DNA of 64,000 nt from positions 63,331 through 127,330 of the forward strand of contig QLIY01000094.1 of the NCBI GenBank assembly GCA_003260075.1. The letters run 5' to 3'. This DNA is from Phallusia mammillata (taxonomy: Eukaryota > Chordata > Ascidiacea > Phlebobranchia > Ascidiidae). Every line of letters begins with the position of its first letter. The stretch's first letter is position 1. Positions 47,841 through 58,582 of this stretch are shown piece after piece. Made by a program: the position numbers and the translations under genes. Below the pieces are notes generated by a model. That model saw nothing but the letters and a program-made list of their open reading frames with translations, made no database searches and had not been told where the DNA came from.

Positions 47841-48656
47841 AATACATGCTGTGTTTCTATAAACAATAAAACAAAACAAAAATTTGTGGAATGTATGTCC
47901 TACAGTCAAGTTTGCACACACATTGCAGGGCCATAGTAACTCTAAAGGTAATAGGAGAAACGGTTTTCTGTTAATAGCAATTCTTTGAAAACCAACTCAC
48001 AGCGCAAGTTAATAAATAAACAGTTTGTTTCGATTAAGAATGATAAGTAATTTTTTAAAGAACAGAGGCCCATAAGTAAACTGCAGACAGTGCTTAAACT
48101 ATTTCGAATTACAAGGTCTTATCAGTGCCGCTGGGTGACAAGGGGGGGGGGGAGTAACAGGTTAAAAACCATGCCTCACCTAAATTGTTCGATTCCACAA
48201 TTGAGATTAAACTTTGTAATGATGTAAAGGTCCACACGTTTTATGAACAAGAAAAATTGTGCAGCACGATTATTTGACTAGGTGGCTAACAGGTTATAAT
48301 TATACAATTTAGTCATTTATGAAACAAATACAATGGCTTTTACTATTGTTAAAGCGTAAAGGTAAACTGCTTCAGGCAAGTGCTACGTGTTCGTAATGTA
48401 AATGACGCATATCTCGTTGGGCCCTTGTTAATTAAACTATTAGGGGGGGGGGGAAATTATACAATTTAGTCATTTATGAAACAATTTCAATGGCTTTTAC
48501 TATCGTTAAAGCGTAAAGGTAAACTGCTTCAGGCAAGTGCTACGTGTTCGTGATGTAAATGACGCATATCTCGTTGGGCCCTTGTTAATTAAACTATTAG
48601 GAAAAAACGCGCCTACGTTTTGGAAAGCTGGATTTTAAAGCGGTTTTGGCACAGAA
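47841..48656. other. Intergenic, duplicated around G-run joints
   Basis: G11 runs lie at 48142-48152 and 48443-48453. The second separates two copies of about 145 nt (AATTATACAATTTAGTCATT...). No gene is seen. Confidence 0.6.
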
Positions 48657-48664
48657 TATAAAAG
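48657..48664 (+). promoter_or_regulatory. TATA box of mini-Gla gene 1
   Basis: TATAAAAG, 51 bp before the ATG at 48708. Confidence 0.55.
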
Positions 48665-48707
48665 AAAGCTCACTAACAAAAAGAATAAAGAAACATTGAT
48701 GTCGAAT

Positions 48708-49141
48708 ATGTCTCAATTGACGATAATACTCGCTTTTGTTCTAGTCTTTACAGCAGTTAGCACGGTCAACGATGTCTGCGGAGGTACGTTGAATTTTGTT
48801 TACAGTGTCCATAATAATTCATTTGCAAATCTGGCGTTGCCTCAGCAAAACTATTTCCAATTTTGTATTTACTTACCTTCTATTTGTGATTTTGATTTGA
48901 TTTTTTAAAAGTGTTTTTTAATTTGGTAATTTTGCATGCATTTTTGCACATTTTAATAAAATAATAATTTATGACTTTAATGTATGCCTCTGCAGCAGTG
49001 TTCATCAACAAGGAAGATGCTTCTAAATTTCTGGCGCGCAGTAAGCGTAGCCTTTGGGAAGAGTGTGTAGTAGAAGGATGCACAATGGAAGAGGTCTGGG
49101 AATACATTCCCGAGAGTGATCAAGCGACAATAATGTTGCAG
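48708..49141 (+). CDS. Mini-Gla secreted peptide 1 (Cys-containing)
   Basis: Exon 1, 48708-48783, encodes a signal peptide (MSQLTIILAFVLVFTAVST). This ATG gives the 76-nt first exon of the relatives; an in-frame ATG lies at 48699. Exon 2, 48999-49141, starts after GCAGCAG and encodes the propeptide VFINKEDASKFLARSKR with Phe -16, Ala -10 and Leu -6. The predicted mature peptide begins SLWEECVVEGC and continues TMEEVWEYIPESDQ. It keeps the Cys-x4-Cys loop and paired Glu residues of the Gla helix but has no omega loop. Both exons are in phase (219 nt). What follows the donor GTAGCT is unclear: reading through gives about 42 more residues, and a hAT element starts at 49271. No EGF exon was found before the next gene. 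Confidence 0.7.
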
Positions 49142-49270
49142 GTAGCTTTTATAAGTTGGCTCTTTCAAATTAACAAAACCTGCTGTAGTTATTCAACGCT
49201 GATTTTGAAACAAAAGCATGGTATTGTACCGTGCCTTGATTATGTCAAACCAGATAACGTGACTTAAATG

Positions 49271-50815
49271 CAGTGGCGGCTCGTGTACAGGCATTGTGGA
49301 GCTGCAGCATCTCCTATTATAATTTTAGGTTGACGATAATATTTATTAAAGAGTTCATTTCATTTATTTTAACAGGGCACATCGACATTACCGAAAAATA
49401 ATGTAGGACTACTAAAGGGAGACCTCGCAGTAGAAACGGTTTGCAAATTACCGACGGATGGCGTAAAGAGCGACGTTATTTAAAGAGAATGGGATAGGTT
49501 TCGGGACTAAATTTAACATATAGAACATGAACAGGGTTTTTACGTTGATTTTATTGTTATTATTTATTATAAAGGCCTAAACCAAATTTTACTGTCCTAA
49601 CCGTGAGCATTTTTTATGCCATCTGCATTTAAAATATTTGCTTACGCCACCTACCGGAAGTTATGAAAACGGGGTACTCTGAGTTCTTACTTTAGTAACT
49701 CCCAAAAATGGAGCATAAGCGAGGGGGGGGGGAGCCCAAACCAAATTTTACAGTCCTAACCGTGAGCATTTTTTATGCCAAATGCATTTAAAATATTTGC
49801 TTACGCCACCTACCCGAAGTTATGAAAACGGGCTACTCTGAGTTCTTACTTTAGTAACTCCCAAAAATGGAGCATAAGCGACGTCGCTCCATGAGTATAT
49901 AAAAGAACAAGGGAGAGAACATTGTCGCTCTAACAAAGCCCTAGTACTGTTCAGGACACAGGGCCAAACTAAAAATGTTTAGGCGCACATTTAAACAAGC
50001 GAACTTAATGTATTATTGAGGTTATAGTAAGTGAAAAAAAAATATTTTGTGAATGTGTTAGGTTTCTGAATAAATTTGTGTCAAAGGGTTTACCTTTTTC
50101 TAAACCTCCCCATGCATCAAGCGGTGCCAATACTAACACCATTTATTGTTTACTTGTTTACCTTTGAACCTAGCATAAAAATTGGAAATTCTACCTTCCC
50201 CATAACTCACGTCAGCCGCACATTTAGCTAATTTTCGATAGCTGCCGCGCAAAAAGAGCAAAAGATCCTTTCAGCATCTCCCAAAAACTTTTTATACGTA
50301 CGTGAACTACTTGTATGTGTTTTATAAAATAGCCATTAGTCAAGCGGTAGCGCATAGTTGTAAATACCAAAGCGAAAAAATGCTATCCCATTCGATTTCT
50401 CCCGTTTCCTATGGGTACATTATGCTACAGAAAACGTTGCAGTAATATTTAAGCATCGACATAACATACGAATCCGTTTGATCCCATTCCATCGCAAACA
50501 AACAAAACTGCATTTACGCACAAAACTTCGAAACCGCGTTTTGTACCGAACGTTTCAAAAAAAGACATAAATTCTCGACTCAGTTTGCGTTAGACGTCGC
50601 CATCAGCGGTCTCTCACGCTTGCCACAGGGACTTTTGAAAAGTTATATTTTTGACTGAACGTGTTTGCCGTTAAAATATTTTTAACCAAAGCAGCATTTG
50701 CCACTGCACCTCCCGGCTACAAGTAGAGTGTTTTCTACATAGCAGCAATGTAGTTTCCGCAAACAAGTATATGCAAATAAATCTTAAAGTCTCCTGATTT
50801 TTTTTAAATAGGAGC
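49271..50815. other. hAT fragment and duplicated repeat, no gene seen
   Basis: A hAT left end CAGTGGCGGCTCGTG lies at 49271, of the family seen at 11104; its right end was not found. About 160 nt around CCAAATTTTA-GTCCTAACCGTGAGC occur on both sides of a G10 joint at 49723-49732. The rest (49900-50815) has no coding signal that I can support. Confidence 0.55.
49723..49732. repeat. G10 joint with duplicated flank
   Basis: The left copy runs from about 49572 to 49722 and the right from 49736; the right copy continues past GCATAAGCGACGTCG. Confidence 0.8.
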
Positions 50816-50855
50816 TGCAGCATCACGTTCAAAACTTTTAATGCTGTTGCAAGTC

Positions 50856-50861
50856 TATAAA
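50856..50861 (+). promoter_or_regulatory. TATA box of mini-Gla gene 2
   Basis: TATAAA within CTATAAATTCAA, 71 bp before the ATG. Mini-Gla gene 4 has CTATAAATTGAA at the corresponding place. Confidence 0.6.
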
Positions 50862-50926
50862 TTCAAGATGACAATATTAGTCGTCGTATTTGTCGGACGA
50901 GCTGAAAGTTTGAAACCGACTTGAAG

Positions 50927-51445
50927 ATGAACAGGTTGTCTTTGTTATTCGCTTGTATTTTAGCCTTTGCTGCTGTGATTGAAATTGCCTGGGCAAACGA
51001 AGGTATGGTAACAAACTAAAAATGTTTTTTGTACTAGAAATGTACAAGATCTCTATCTGTTAAATGTCTATGTATGGAAATGTTCAACGCTGCCCAAATA
51101 CAACGAAAGCTGTAGTAACCAGTGGTGGTACAACATTTGGCTCTCCATTGCGCTTTACCGTTGTGCAAGTATTTCCGCGGCTTGGTAATTATTTTAGTGC
51201 TATTGTGTGGCTATGTTTTCTTTCACCAAGCAAAATAAGCTCAATTCGATTATTTCATCATTCACTATTGTAACTTATATTGAGAATTTTAAATCAAAAT
51301 TTACATAGTTTTTAACCACTTTCTTTATAGCGTTGTTGAACCAAGAAGACGCTTCGAAATTTCTTGGCAAACGCGATGGGTTGGGGGGCTGGGAATGGTT
51401 TTGGGAATTGTTTCCTGAAAACAGGGGTGGAGGAGAACCATAAAG
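50927..51445 (+). CDS. Mini-Gla secreted peptide 2 (Cys-free)
   Basis: Exon 1, 50927-51002 (76 nt), encodes the signal peptide MNRLSLLFACILAFAAV followed by IEIAWA. Exon 2, 51331-51445, encodes a propeptide ALLNQEDASKFLGKR and a 22-residue mature peptide: DGLGGWEWFWELFPEN then RGGGEP, stop at 51441-51443. The precursor is 62 aa. The ASKFL core of the carboxylase site is kept, but two residues before the dibasic site are missing and Phe -16 is replaced by Leu. No Cys remains in the mature part. The stop lies 2 nt before a splice donor (GTAAAA); an acceptor at 51601 begins a putative 3'-UTR exon with AATAAA at 51663-51668. It is probably a secreted linear peptide; whether its four Glu residues are carboxylated is an inference. 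Confidence 0.7.
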
Positions 51446-51601
51446 GTAAAAGTCAAACATGTGCCTACTAATATTTTTCTGTACCATATTTTAACTGATT
51501 TAAAACTAATCTTTGCAAATTTCGGTGTATTTTTGAATTTGGTTAATAATATTTAAGATTTATCCAAATGTAGTAAACAACAAAACATCTCTGTTTTTTA
51601 G

Positions 51602-51690
51602 GTTACAATTAATCAGAGCGGACAGGACCATTTTACGTGCCCCTGCGTGGTGAAAATTAACAAATAAAAAAATGTAACCAAATGTTGTGA
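51602..51690 (+). other. Putative 3'-UTR exon of mini-Gla gene 2
   Basis: It follows TTTTTTAG and holds AATAAA at 51663-51668. Its position corresponds to that of the 3'-UTR exon of mini-Gla gene 4. The end is approximate. Confidence 0.45.
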
Positions 51691-52450
51691 TTTTGTAAGT
51701 TATTATGTTACGCAGAATCTGATTTGCGATCAAACAGCGTGTCACAATAAAAGAAGCTAAATGCCCAGGAATAGACATTATTCACATTTCAACTTTATTA
51801 AACTCCTCTGACAATTGCACTTTTACACAACGTCTGGACGTCCTATACATGTCGCCTTCATTAGGGTAAATAACACCAAATGCACACAGCATAGTGCATG
51901 ATAAACAAAGAGAAAAACAATTAAACGCAAGTACGTCACAACACATAAAAGGCCTTGCGCGATAACGAATGTTTGAGCCTCTAACCTTTGAGCAGGTGCC
52001 TGTAACTCGCTGAAAACATAACGTTTGTTTTGACGCTTTGATAAAAATTTTCATGTTTTTAGTAGCAAATGCCCTCGCCTATCCTCAGTAATAGTTTAGC
52101 AAATAAGCACAGCAACTGTTGGTAATTGTTATCAAATCGAATGGCAAACGCACAAGATTTATCGCATGTTTGCATGAAAAACAGAGTATATCATACATGG
52201 GACTTTAGGGCGCTCAACGAAGTAAAGAAATTGACTGTAGTTTGTATGTAGAATTTTTTCATCAAAACAAATCAAAAAGTATTTTCTGTGGGTGTGGAAA
52301 TTACCTGACGTACGCAATGATTCACTTATTGATTTCGCACTTCTTGAACTTCCATTTCCGAAAAGCAAGACCTTTTAAAATACCAAACAACACATGAATA
52401 ATCAGACAACTCAACAATTTTAAACTCTAAATCACCACTGTAAGCCATAG

Positions 52451-52457
52451 TATAAAG
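52451..52457 (+). promoter_or_regulatory. TATA box of mini-Gla gene 3
   Basis: TATAAAG, 51 bp before the ATG at 52502. Confidence 0.55.
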
Positions 52458-52501
52458 AAGAGCGTAATTGCAACAAGAACATTCATTCACTTGTCTTCGA
52501 G

Positions 52502-53502
52502 ATGTGTAAGTTATCATTAATGTTCGCATTTGTTCTGGCCTTGGCAGTATTCAACACCATACACGGCGCTCAAGGTAAGAAGCTATTAAGACTTTAATCA
52601 TAAACATTACTGCCAAGGTAGTGGTGTATATAGAAGACAAACGTCCACAATGTTTATGATTAAACTACTTTTCAAGTCCGTGCATAGTGTTCCTAAGTAT
52701 TAAGACTTATTATGCACAATTTGGTTAGGAATTCAAGTCAGAGTTGTAACTTAGCCTGAAATTGAAGCTCAAAACCCGACCCGAACCCGAATCGTTTTTG
52801 AGAAGCCCGTTTAAGCCCGTAAGTTTGATTGACAGGCCTATATACATTAACCGATTAACGCCTCGAAAGACCAAGACAACAAATACAAGAGACAATTGGT
52901 CTTAAACAATATGTTTTAGGGCTGTTATTTGACATTAGGTCAGGTCCAGCAACTGGCTTCTTAGCTAGTTAAATTTATTCAAAAATTGACACAGAATGTA
53001 AAGTCAGGCCCGAATCAAGCCCGTTTTGTATGAATAAACCTAAGCCCGATACCGGCCCGAAAATCCCGACCCGACTTATAACTCTGATTCAACTAAGTTA
53101 AAATTATAAAGCTTATTATATAAACGAATATTGCTCTTCCAGCAGTTTTTGGTACAAATGATCAACGTTACGACGTCCTATACAAGACGCAGGAAGAAGG
53201 CTTATCTTGCAAGACAAATTTCTCATAAAGTATCAATTGCAACAAAACGTAAAAATGTCTATTTTTTGTAATGAAAAATGCTGGAAGAGCAAAACTGGTT
53301 GATACATTATGACTGTAAGCTCAATATTTATATAAATATCGTTATTATAACACATTTTCGCGCAGTGTTCGAGAGCAGGAAAGATGCTTCTAAATTTCTT
53401 GCCCGCAGCAAACGCAGCATTTGGGAGGAGTGCGTTGTAGAAGGCTGTGATGCGGAAGAAGTATACGAATACCTTCCTGTCTGGCTTGCTCCATCAGCAG
53501 AG
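52502..53502 (+). CDS. Mini-Gla secreted peptide 3 (Cys-containing)
   Basis: Exon 1, 52502-52574 (73 nt), encodes the signal peptide [19 protein letters not shown], close to that of the short-Gla EGF gene at 42753. Exon 2, 53366-53502, follows CGCGCAG and encodes the propeptide VFESRKDASKFLARSKR (Phe -16, Ala -10, Leu -6) and a mature peptide SIWEECVVEGC, DAEEVYEYLPVW, LAPSAE. Exons 1 and 2 sum to 210 nt in phase. The possible donor after GAG is GCAAGT, a GC-type site. Without splicing the frame ends at 53556 (TGA). It is nearly identical over SxWEECVVEGC to mini-Gla 1. A hAT element (52739-53086) lies in its intron. No EGF exon follows. Confidence 0.7.
52739..53086 (+). mobile_element. hAT-like MITE with CCCGACCCGAACCC repeats (348 bp)
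   Basis: Ends CAGAGTTGTAACTT and TTATAACTCTG, with 8-bp flanks ATTCAAGT (52731-52738) and ATTCAACT (53087-53094). Confidence 0.75.
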
Positions 53503-53559
53503 GCAAGTAAAAATCAGTTTTTCAAGGAATCATATTTTTTTATTTTTGTTTGGTGATGT

Positions 53560-56160
53560 TATTAAAAGTGCCTTCTTTAGTCGCATCAAAAAAAAACGAC
53601 AATCTTTAGTCGCATCAAAAAAAAATAAAAAAAGTATGGCAGTATGTTTTGAATGGCACTTTAGACGAAATATTTATTAAACCTTGATAAATTTATTTAA
53701 TCATCCTAAAAACCACTTTGTTAGATGTAAACATAGCGTAAACGAGAAACTAAACACAAAACTGATACTAATGATAGCATGAACATTTGCCGAAACGTTT
53801 AAATAATAAAACATGTCGCTTTTTACGTGTGTTTGGGCCATTTTTTCTCATTATACTTATGACCGTGTATTGTGTTAAAAAAAACTGACAAAATTTACAG
53901 CAACTGCAAACAGAATAAAAAGAAGGAACTACTAACCAGGGAAGATATAGCTCTAAAAACGAATAGCACAAGCGGTTCTTTTGTATTAACCTGAAGTAAG
54001 TACCGTTTGGGATTGGTAAAAATAGGTTTAAATGAAATATTAAAATGTTTGCAAAATGCTTTCCAAAATACTTTTGATTCGATCAAAAATTGGAAAAGCT
54101 CTGTAATATCTGATTTGTTTTACTTTTTCAGATATAACTTGAAAAATCTATCTATTTCATGGTTACTGCTTGTGATATACAGTATAACCTATTTACATTC
54201 TATTTTTCAGATACCAAGAAATACTTTTATCACAGGAATTCGTTGTATGTGCGATGATCTTGTACAGCATTATTTGTGTACGTGTTTTGCTATTCATAAC
54301 AATACAAAATGTTTAAAGCTTCAAATTCATATGTTTCACAACCGGCGGTTGACAGAAAAAAGATTTGGAGTTTAATTTGTTCCGCCCGTTTTTTGAAAAC
54401 AGCTCCAAATTATATAGCAAAGTGAAGCTACTTAGTGGCATATATAAAGAGTAGATGCGTTGGACAGAAAAGAACATAAAGTTAAGACTGGGAAGTTAAG
54501 AAAGAATCCATCTCTCGGAATATTCCATTTTTCAGAAAAAAAGGTGTGTGACGTACAGATGTCAAGTCAAATGGCGCACACGCTGTCCATTAAATGATTC
54601 ATTACGTTGTTTTGTACCTGTGTAGATTTAGCCATGATAAAAGTTCTAAACACAACAACGAGTAGAAGGGCAGACAAAAGGGCAGGAAGCGTATCAGCAC
54701 AACACAACAGGTTATTTTCTTGTGCTATTACACGGGAATTTTAGTACCGTGAGAGCTCAAATCACAAAAGTTTGCGAATTACTGATAGGTGGCGCAAAGA
54801 GCATTAAAGAATATTTAAAAGCAAAATGGTGTGTAAGAGCCGATCCACCTTTTACTTACGCTTGTCGTTCGTCAAATCGGACCGACGTCAAATCGAAAAT
54901 ATTTTTTGCTCATTTTTTTAAATGGCTTACGCTGAACCCACAACAGTTGTGGTTTTCCAATTATGTGCCTCGGTGAGATTTTGTCAACGGTGAAGAAAGA
55001 TATTGGCCATTTTTAAATGCAAACATTTTTTGCTGTTTTGGGACAATAACGAAAGCGGCGTGAACAACAACGTTAAATAGCTCTTTTTTTCTTACTTGTC
55101 ATAGAAAGCAAAATAAACTTGCCAATTTCTTCATAGAGTTTAACTTTATTTCGTGTTATCGGCCTGCAAAGTGTGCCACGGATACAAAATTTAGGTTGTT
55201 AATGCGCCGCATGCTTAAAAAGTTTGAAAACCACTGACCTATACACGGACGTTAAAAGCATTAAAGCAACATTATCTTAAAAACACCAAACGGTCTTTAC
55301 TTTTGTCGCCGGGAAAAAATGCAAAAAAACGTGCTTTTATCAGGACAACTTAAATCTCAAAAAAGCACATCGCTCAAAACCACTTGCAGCCCAAAATTTA
55401 CCAAACACTATCGACCTTCGTATATAGCAGCGATGTGGCATCCCCAAGCTTAACTTATGCAAATATTGCACCACAATTTTTCTCGGCTTTTCCCTAAAAA
55501 AAAATCCTGCGGCTCCTGGCTTACGAATTAATGCCCAAGAGGCAAAACATGCATTTTTTAGTAAAACTGAGATGAGCTACGCCTGTAAGTTATCTTTTTT
55601 GCTGTACATAAAATACACTTCACCAAAGTGGAAATTTTACAATATCCTAAGAAATATTTTTTAGTTCAAATGAAAATTCCTCTGTCGGATGCTTTGCCCA
55701 CCACAAGCCCAATAACCAGCAAGACACATGCAACCTTTATCTTCATTAAAACCCCCAAAAGTATATACAACCAGACCATTCTTTGTTTGAGAAAGGCGTA
55801 AGGACATTTGCACACAAAAATGGGTTGAATATGAAGTTTACGTATTATCGCGGTTGAAAAATCGAATTGTTTAGATTAAAATCACTATCAAACAAAAAAT
55901 AGCATGTAAAAAAAACACTGAAATAAATAAAATCGTACGCTTTGACAATAACAATGGGTAAACGAGACTACTGGATTGTCATTTAAAATAAAGTTTTTTG
56001 TTTAATTTTAAGATTTTTAGAATGTTACCCAAACTGTGTTTAAACGCAACAGACCTGACCTAAAAAAGCACAGGTAGCAGCCCGCTGCGCGTAGTTCGCA
56101 AGAATGCGGTATTTCCTCAAGGCGGTATGCAAAGAATCAGGCAAAATTTTCCACAATATT
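53560..56160. other. Intergenic, no gene supported
   Basis: A short tandem of AGTCGCATCAAAAAAAA lies at about 53578-53625. The repeat motif around AATTACTGATAGGTGGCGCAAAGAGC occurs at 54776. A 122-codon open frame at 54007-54375 has no recognisable domain or signal peptide and is not called. Confidence 0.5.
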
Positions 56161-56208
56161 TTTACAAAATGCGATCACGTTTCCAAACTTTTGCTGCAAA
56201 CACAGCCC

Positions 56209-56214
56209 TATAAA
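56209..56214 (+). promoter_or_regulatory. TATA box of mini-Gla gene 4
   Basis: TATAAA within CTATAAATTGAA, 58 bp before the ATG. The upstream 50 nt also resemble those of mini-Gla gene 2 (GATCACGTTTCCAAACTTTT versus ATCACGTTCAAAACTTTT). Confidence 0.6.
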
Positions 56215-56266
56215 TTGAAACTCGTTGGCATAACATTATAGTTGAAAGACAGAAACTGACTTCAAG

Positions 56267-56794
56267 ATGAAGCAAGTGTCTATGATGTTTGTCTGCATTT
56301 TAGCCCTTGTGGCTCTTGTCTGGGCGGATGAAGGTATAAGTAATAGGTTAAAAAACACTTGCAAAAAGTACTGAAAAATTGTAAACTGAACTGTATATTA
56401 CAACCATGGCATCAATATAAATAAATTGCTTTTAGAGGCAGACATAAAAAAAACTTACAATCTTTGAAATATTAAAGATTAATTGGGGTCTCTTGCGCGT
56501 ACAAAAGTTTCAATACTTCTTTGACAGCCTTTAGTCGGATAAATAAATAAATAACGTGTGGGAACTACAATATATTGTTTCTTCCAATCCTAAAGACGTT
56601 TGTGATACTATTATTGATCCTATTGATAAAATCAAGTATTTTAAAAGGCAATAAATGACATTGCAGTGTTTTTGGACGAAGAGGCTGCTTCAGAATTTCT
56701 CAAGGTCAATAAACGTGATATTTTCACAATCCTGGAGAAAACTATCTGGGAACGGATTCCAGAGGACATTGGATCTGGAGGAGGCCAATAAATG
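56267..56794 (+). CDS. Mini-Gla secreted peptide 4 (Cys-free)
   Basis: Exon 1, 56267-56333 (67 nt), encodes the signal peptide MKQVSMMFVCILALVALVWA. Exon 2, 56667-56794, encodes a full propeptide VFLDEEAASEFLKVNKR (Phe -16, Ala -10, Leu -6) and a 24-residue mature peptide: DIFTILEKTIWERIPED then IGSGGGQ, stop at 56789-56791. The precursor is 63 aa. The stop codon is followed by ATG and the donor GTAAGG, so the exon still ends in the ancestral phase 0. The 3'-UTR exon starts at 57235. There is no Cys. The motif WE-x-I-P-E is shared with mini-Gla peptides 1 and 2, and the Gly-rich end with peptide 2. A carboxylase-targeted secreted peptide is predicted; its activity is unknown. Confidence 0.75.
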
Positions 56795-57234
56795 GTAAGG
56801 ATCACTACAACACGACTCAACTTGGCATAACTTTGCACGTAGCCAATCAGTTGCTCTTAGTAACTAATTAACTGGTAACGATTTAGATTCAAAGTCCAGG
56901 ATAAAATAATTGTACTACACCAGTAAATTACGAGTAAAAACGCAATCCATAACAATGTGCTATAGACATTTACCTTTTTAAATCAATTAGTTTCAACGTT
57001 AAATAACGAAAAAATAATGCGTTATCACTGATCTGCATTTCAAACTTTAAAATATACGGGCCACTTAAACTTTCTTGGCCTTTGTAAAGTGTACCGGTTG
57101 TTTCCCTTGTGCCGAGGGACCTGCATGTTACCGAATTTGACAATTATTGTAAACATCAGTGATAAAGTGTTACTTTGACTTCCCTTGTTTTTGTTTATGC
57201 GACTCGGTTTGAAAACAGGGTTTTTTTCTTGCAG

Positions 57235-57320
57235 ACCTAAATCGTCATAAATGAATGTTTTGCCAGCTGTGTGAACTGGTGCAACAAGACTCCAAAATAA
57301 ATTAAAAAGTGTGGAAAAAA
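57235..57320 (+). other. Putative 3'-UTR exon of mini-Gla gene 4
   Basis: Acceptor TTTTTTTCTTGCAG; AATAAA at 57297-57302. The end is approximate. Confidence 0.5.
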
Positions 57321-58582
57321 TGTGTTGTGTACTCTAATATAAACTAAACGACAGACAGGAAAGCATAAGACGAACAATAAACTTAAACAACTACATCAAG
57401 TTACCAGTTGAAAAGGCACAAGTCTAATTCCGCTGAAAATCTATCCAAAAACTCATATAAAAACTTCATGTGTGAAAACATGTCGAAAACTGTAATCAAA
57501 ATTTGTCAAAGGACTTTAAAATAAACAAAACGTAAAAACCCTTGTAACCTACAAGCACAAAAAACCTTGGGTTTAAAGAGTCATGTAACTTCGTTTTTAT
57601 TGTCGAAAATGAAACTAGACTCGTTGACATTTTAGAGAAGGTTTAGAAAAAACGAATACAAAACAAACGCAAGCAAAGCAGACAAATGGCAAATCTGCCG
57701 CATAAGGTCACATACTTCAGCTTATTGTTGCTACGATTGCGTTTTTGCACGAAAACCGCAACGCAAACCTCAAGCAGCCATGTTTACGTCCTCTGAGTGG
57801 CAATGGAAACGCCCCAGGCCAAACATTTGATGATTGACTAAACTTCCGTGGCTAAATGTTGCACAGTGTAGCTGATTGAAAACAACAAAGGTATACAGTT
57901 CAGTTGTTAAGCCGTATATGCTGGAAAATCGAAAGTTTGGTTTTTGCATTAATGTGGATCAAAATTACGAGTGCCTAAAATGGAAATATTATTTGCCAAG
58001 ACAGATTTGAGATTTGCTTGTTAGGCTAAACAAAGAACACATTAGAACACATTATATACAGTGTTGATCACTTTGACATGATTTTTTTCCTATTTTGCCA
58101 CTTGTCAACTGTTTCGCAATGCCATCTTTTTACATGTAGTTGTGTGAAAATTTATTCTGATTTTTCGAAAATTGATTTTCACCTAAAAATCTCGCACTCC
58201 GAATTTATAAATGTGTGACATAATAACTTGATTTGGGTGCGTGGAAATTTCTTGGACATAAACACAAGTAAACTTGGTTTTGGGTGCGTGGAAATTTCTG
58301 GGACACAAGTACAAGTAAACAAGACGTGACATTGATTGAGGATGCTGATAAAATTCTATTTGCAACAACAATCAACTCAAAGAGTTCACTAATAGAACCA
58401 ACTAGATTTTTTAGTTATCATTTTTTTCTTAATTTTGTGGTGACTTCCACATACACTGTAAGACTGGATATTTGGTTACCTAAGATCACGCCGCGGGACT
58501 AGATGTAAACTGGCTCTATCCGAACATCGCCTGTTTTACTCTGGTCTTAGCTTTTAAGTGTTCCGTTGCTATTGGTTTACAT
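57321..58582. other. Intergenic with a short tandem repeat
   Basis: Two copies of a roughly 46-nt unit containing GGGTGCGTGGAAATTTCT lie at about 58229-58321. Nothing else is supported here. Confidence 0.5.

Noticed and set aside
49376-49483. Possible third exon of mini-Gla gene 1 after TTTTAACAG
   Set aside because: It lies within sequence that follows a hAT left end at 49271 and is shared with other repeats, so a coding role is unlikely.
53146-53230. Acceptor-like TTCCAGCAG followed by TTTTTGGTAC as an exon of mini-Gla gene 3
   Set aside because: It belongs to the fold-back repeat family and breaks the reading frame, whereas the exon at 53366 fits phase and homology.
54007-54375. 122-codon frame after mini-Gla gene 3
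   Set aside because: There is no signal peptide or Cys pattern, the composition is low-complexity, and there is no link to neighbouring exons. It could be a 3' exon but nothing supports that.
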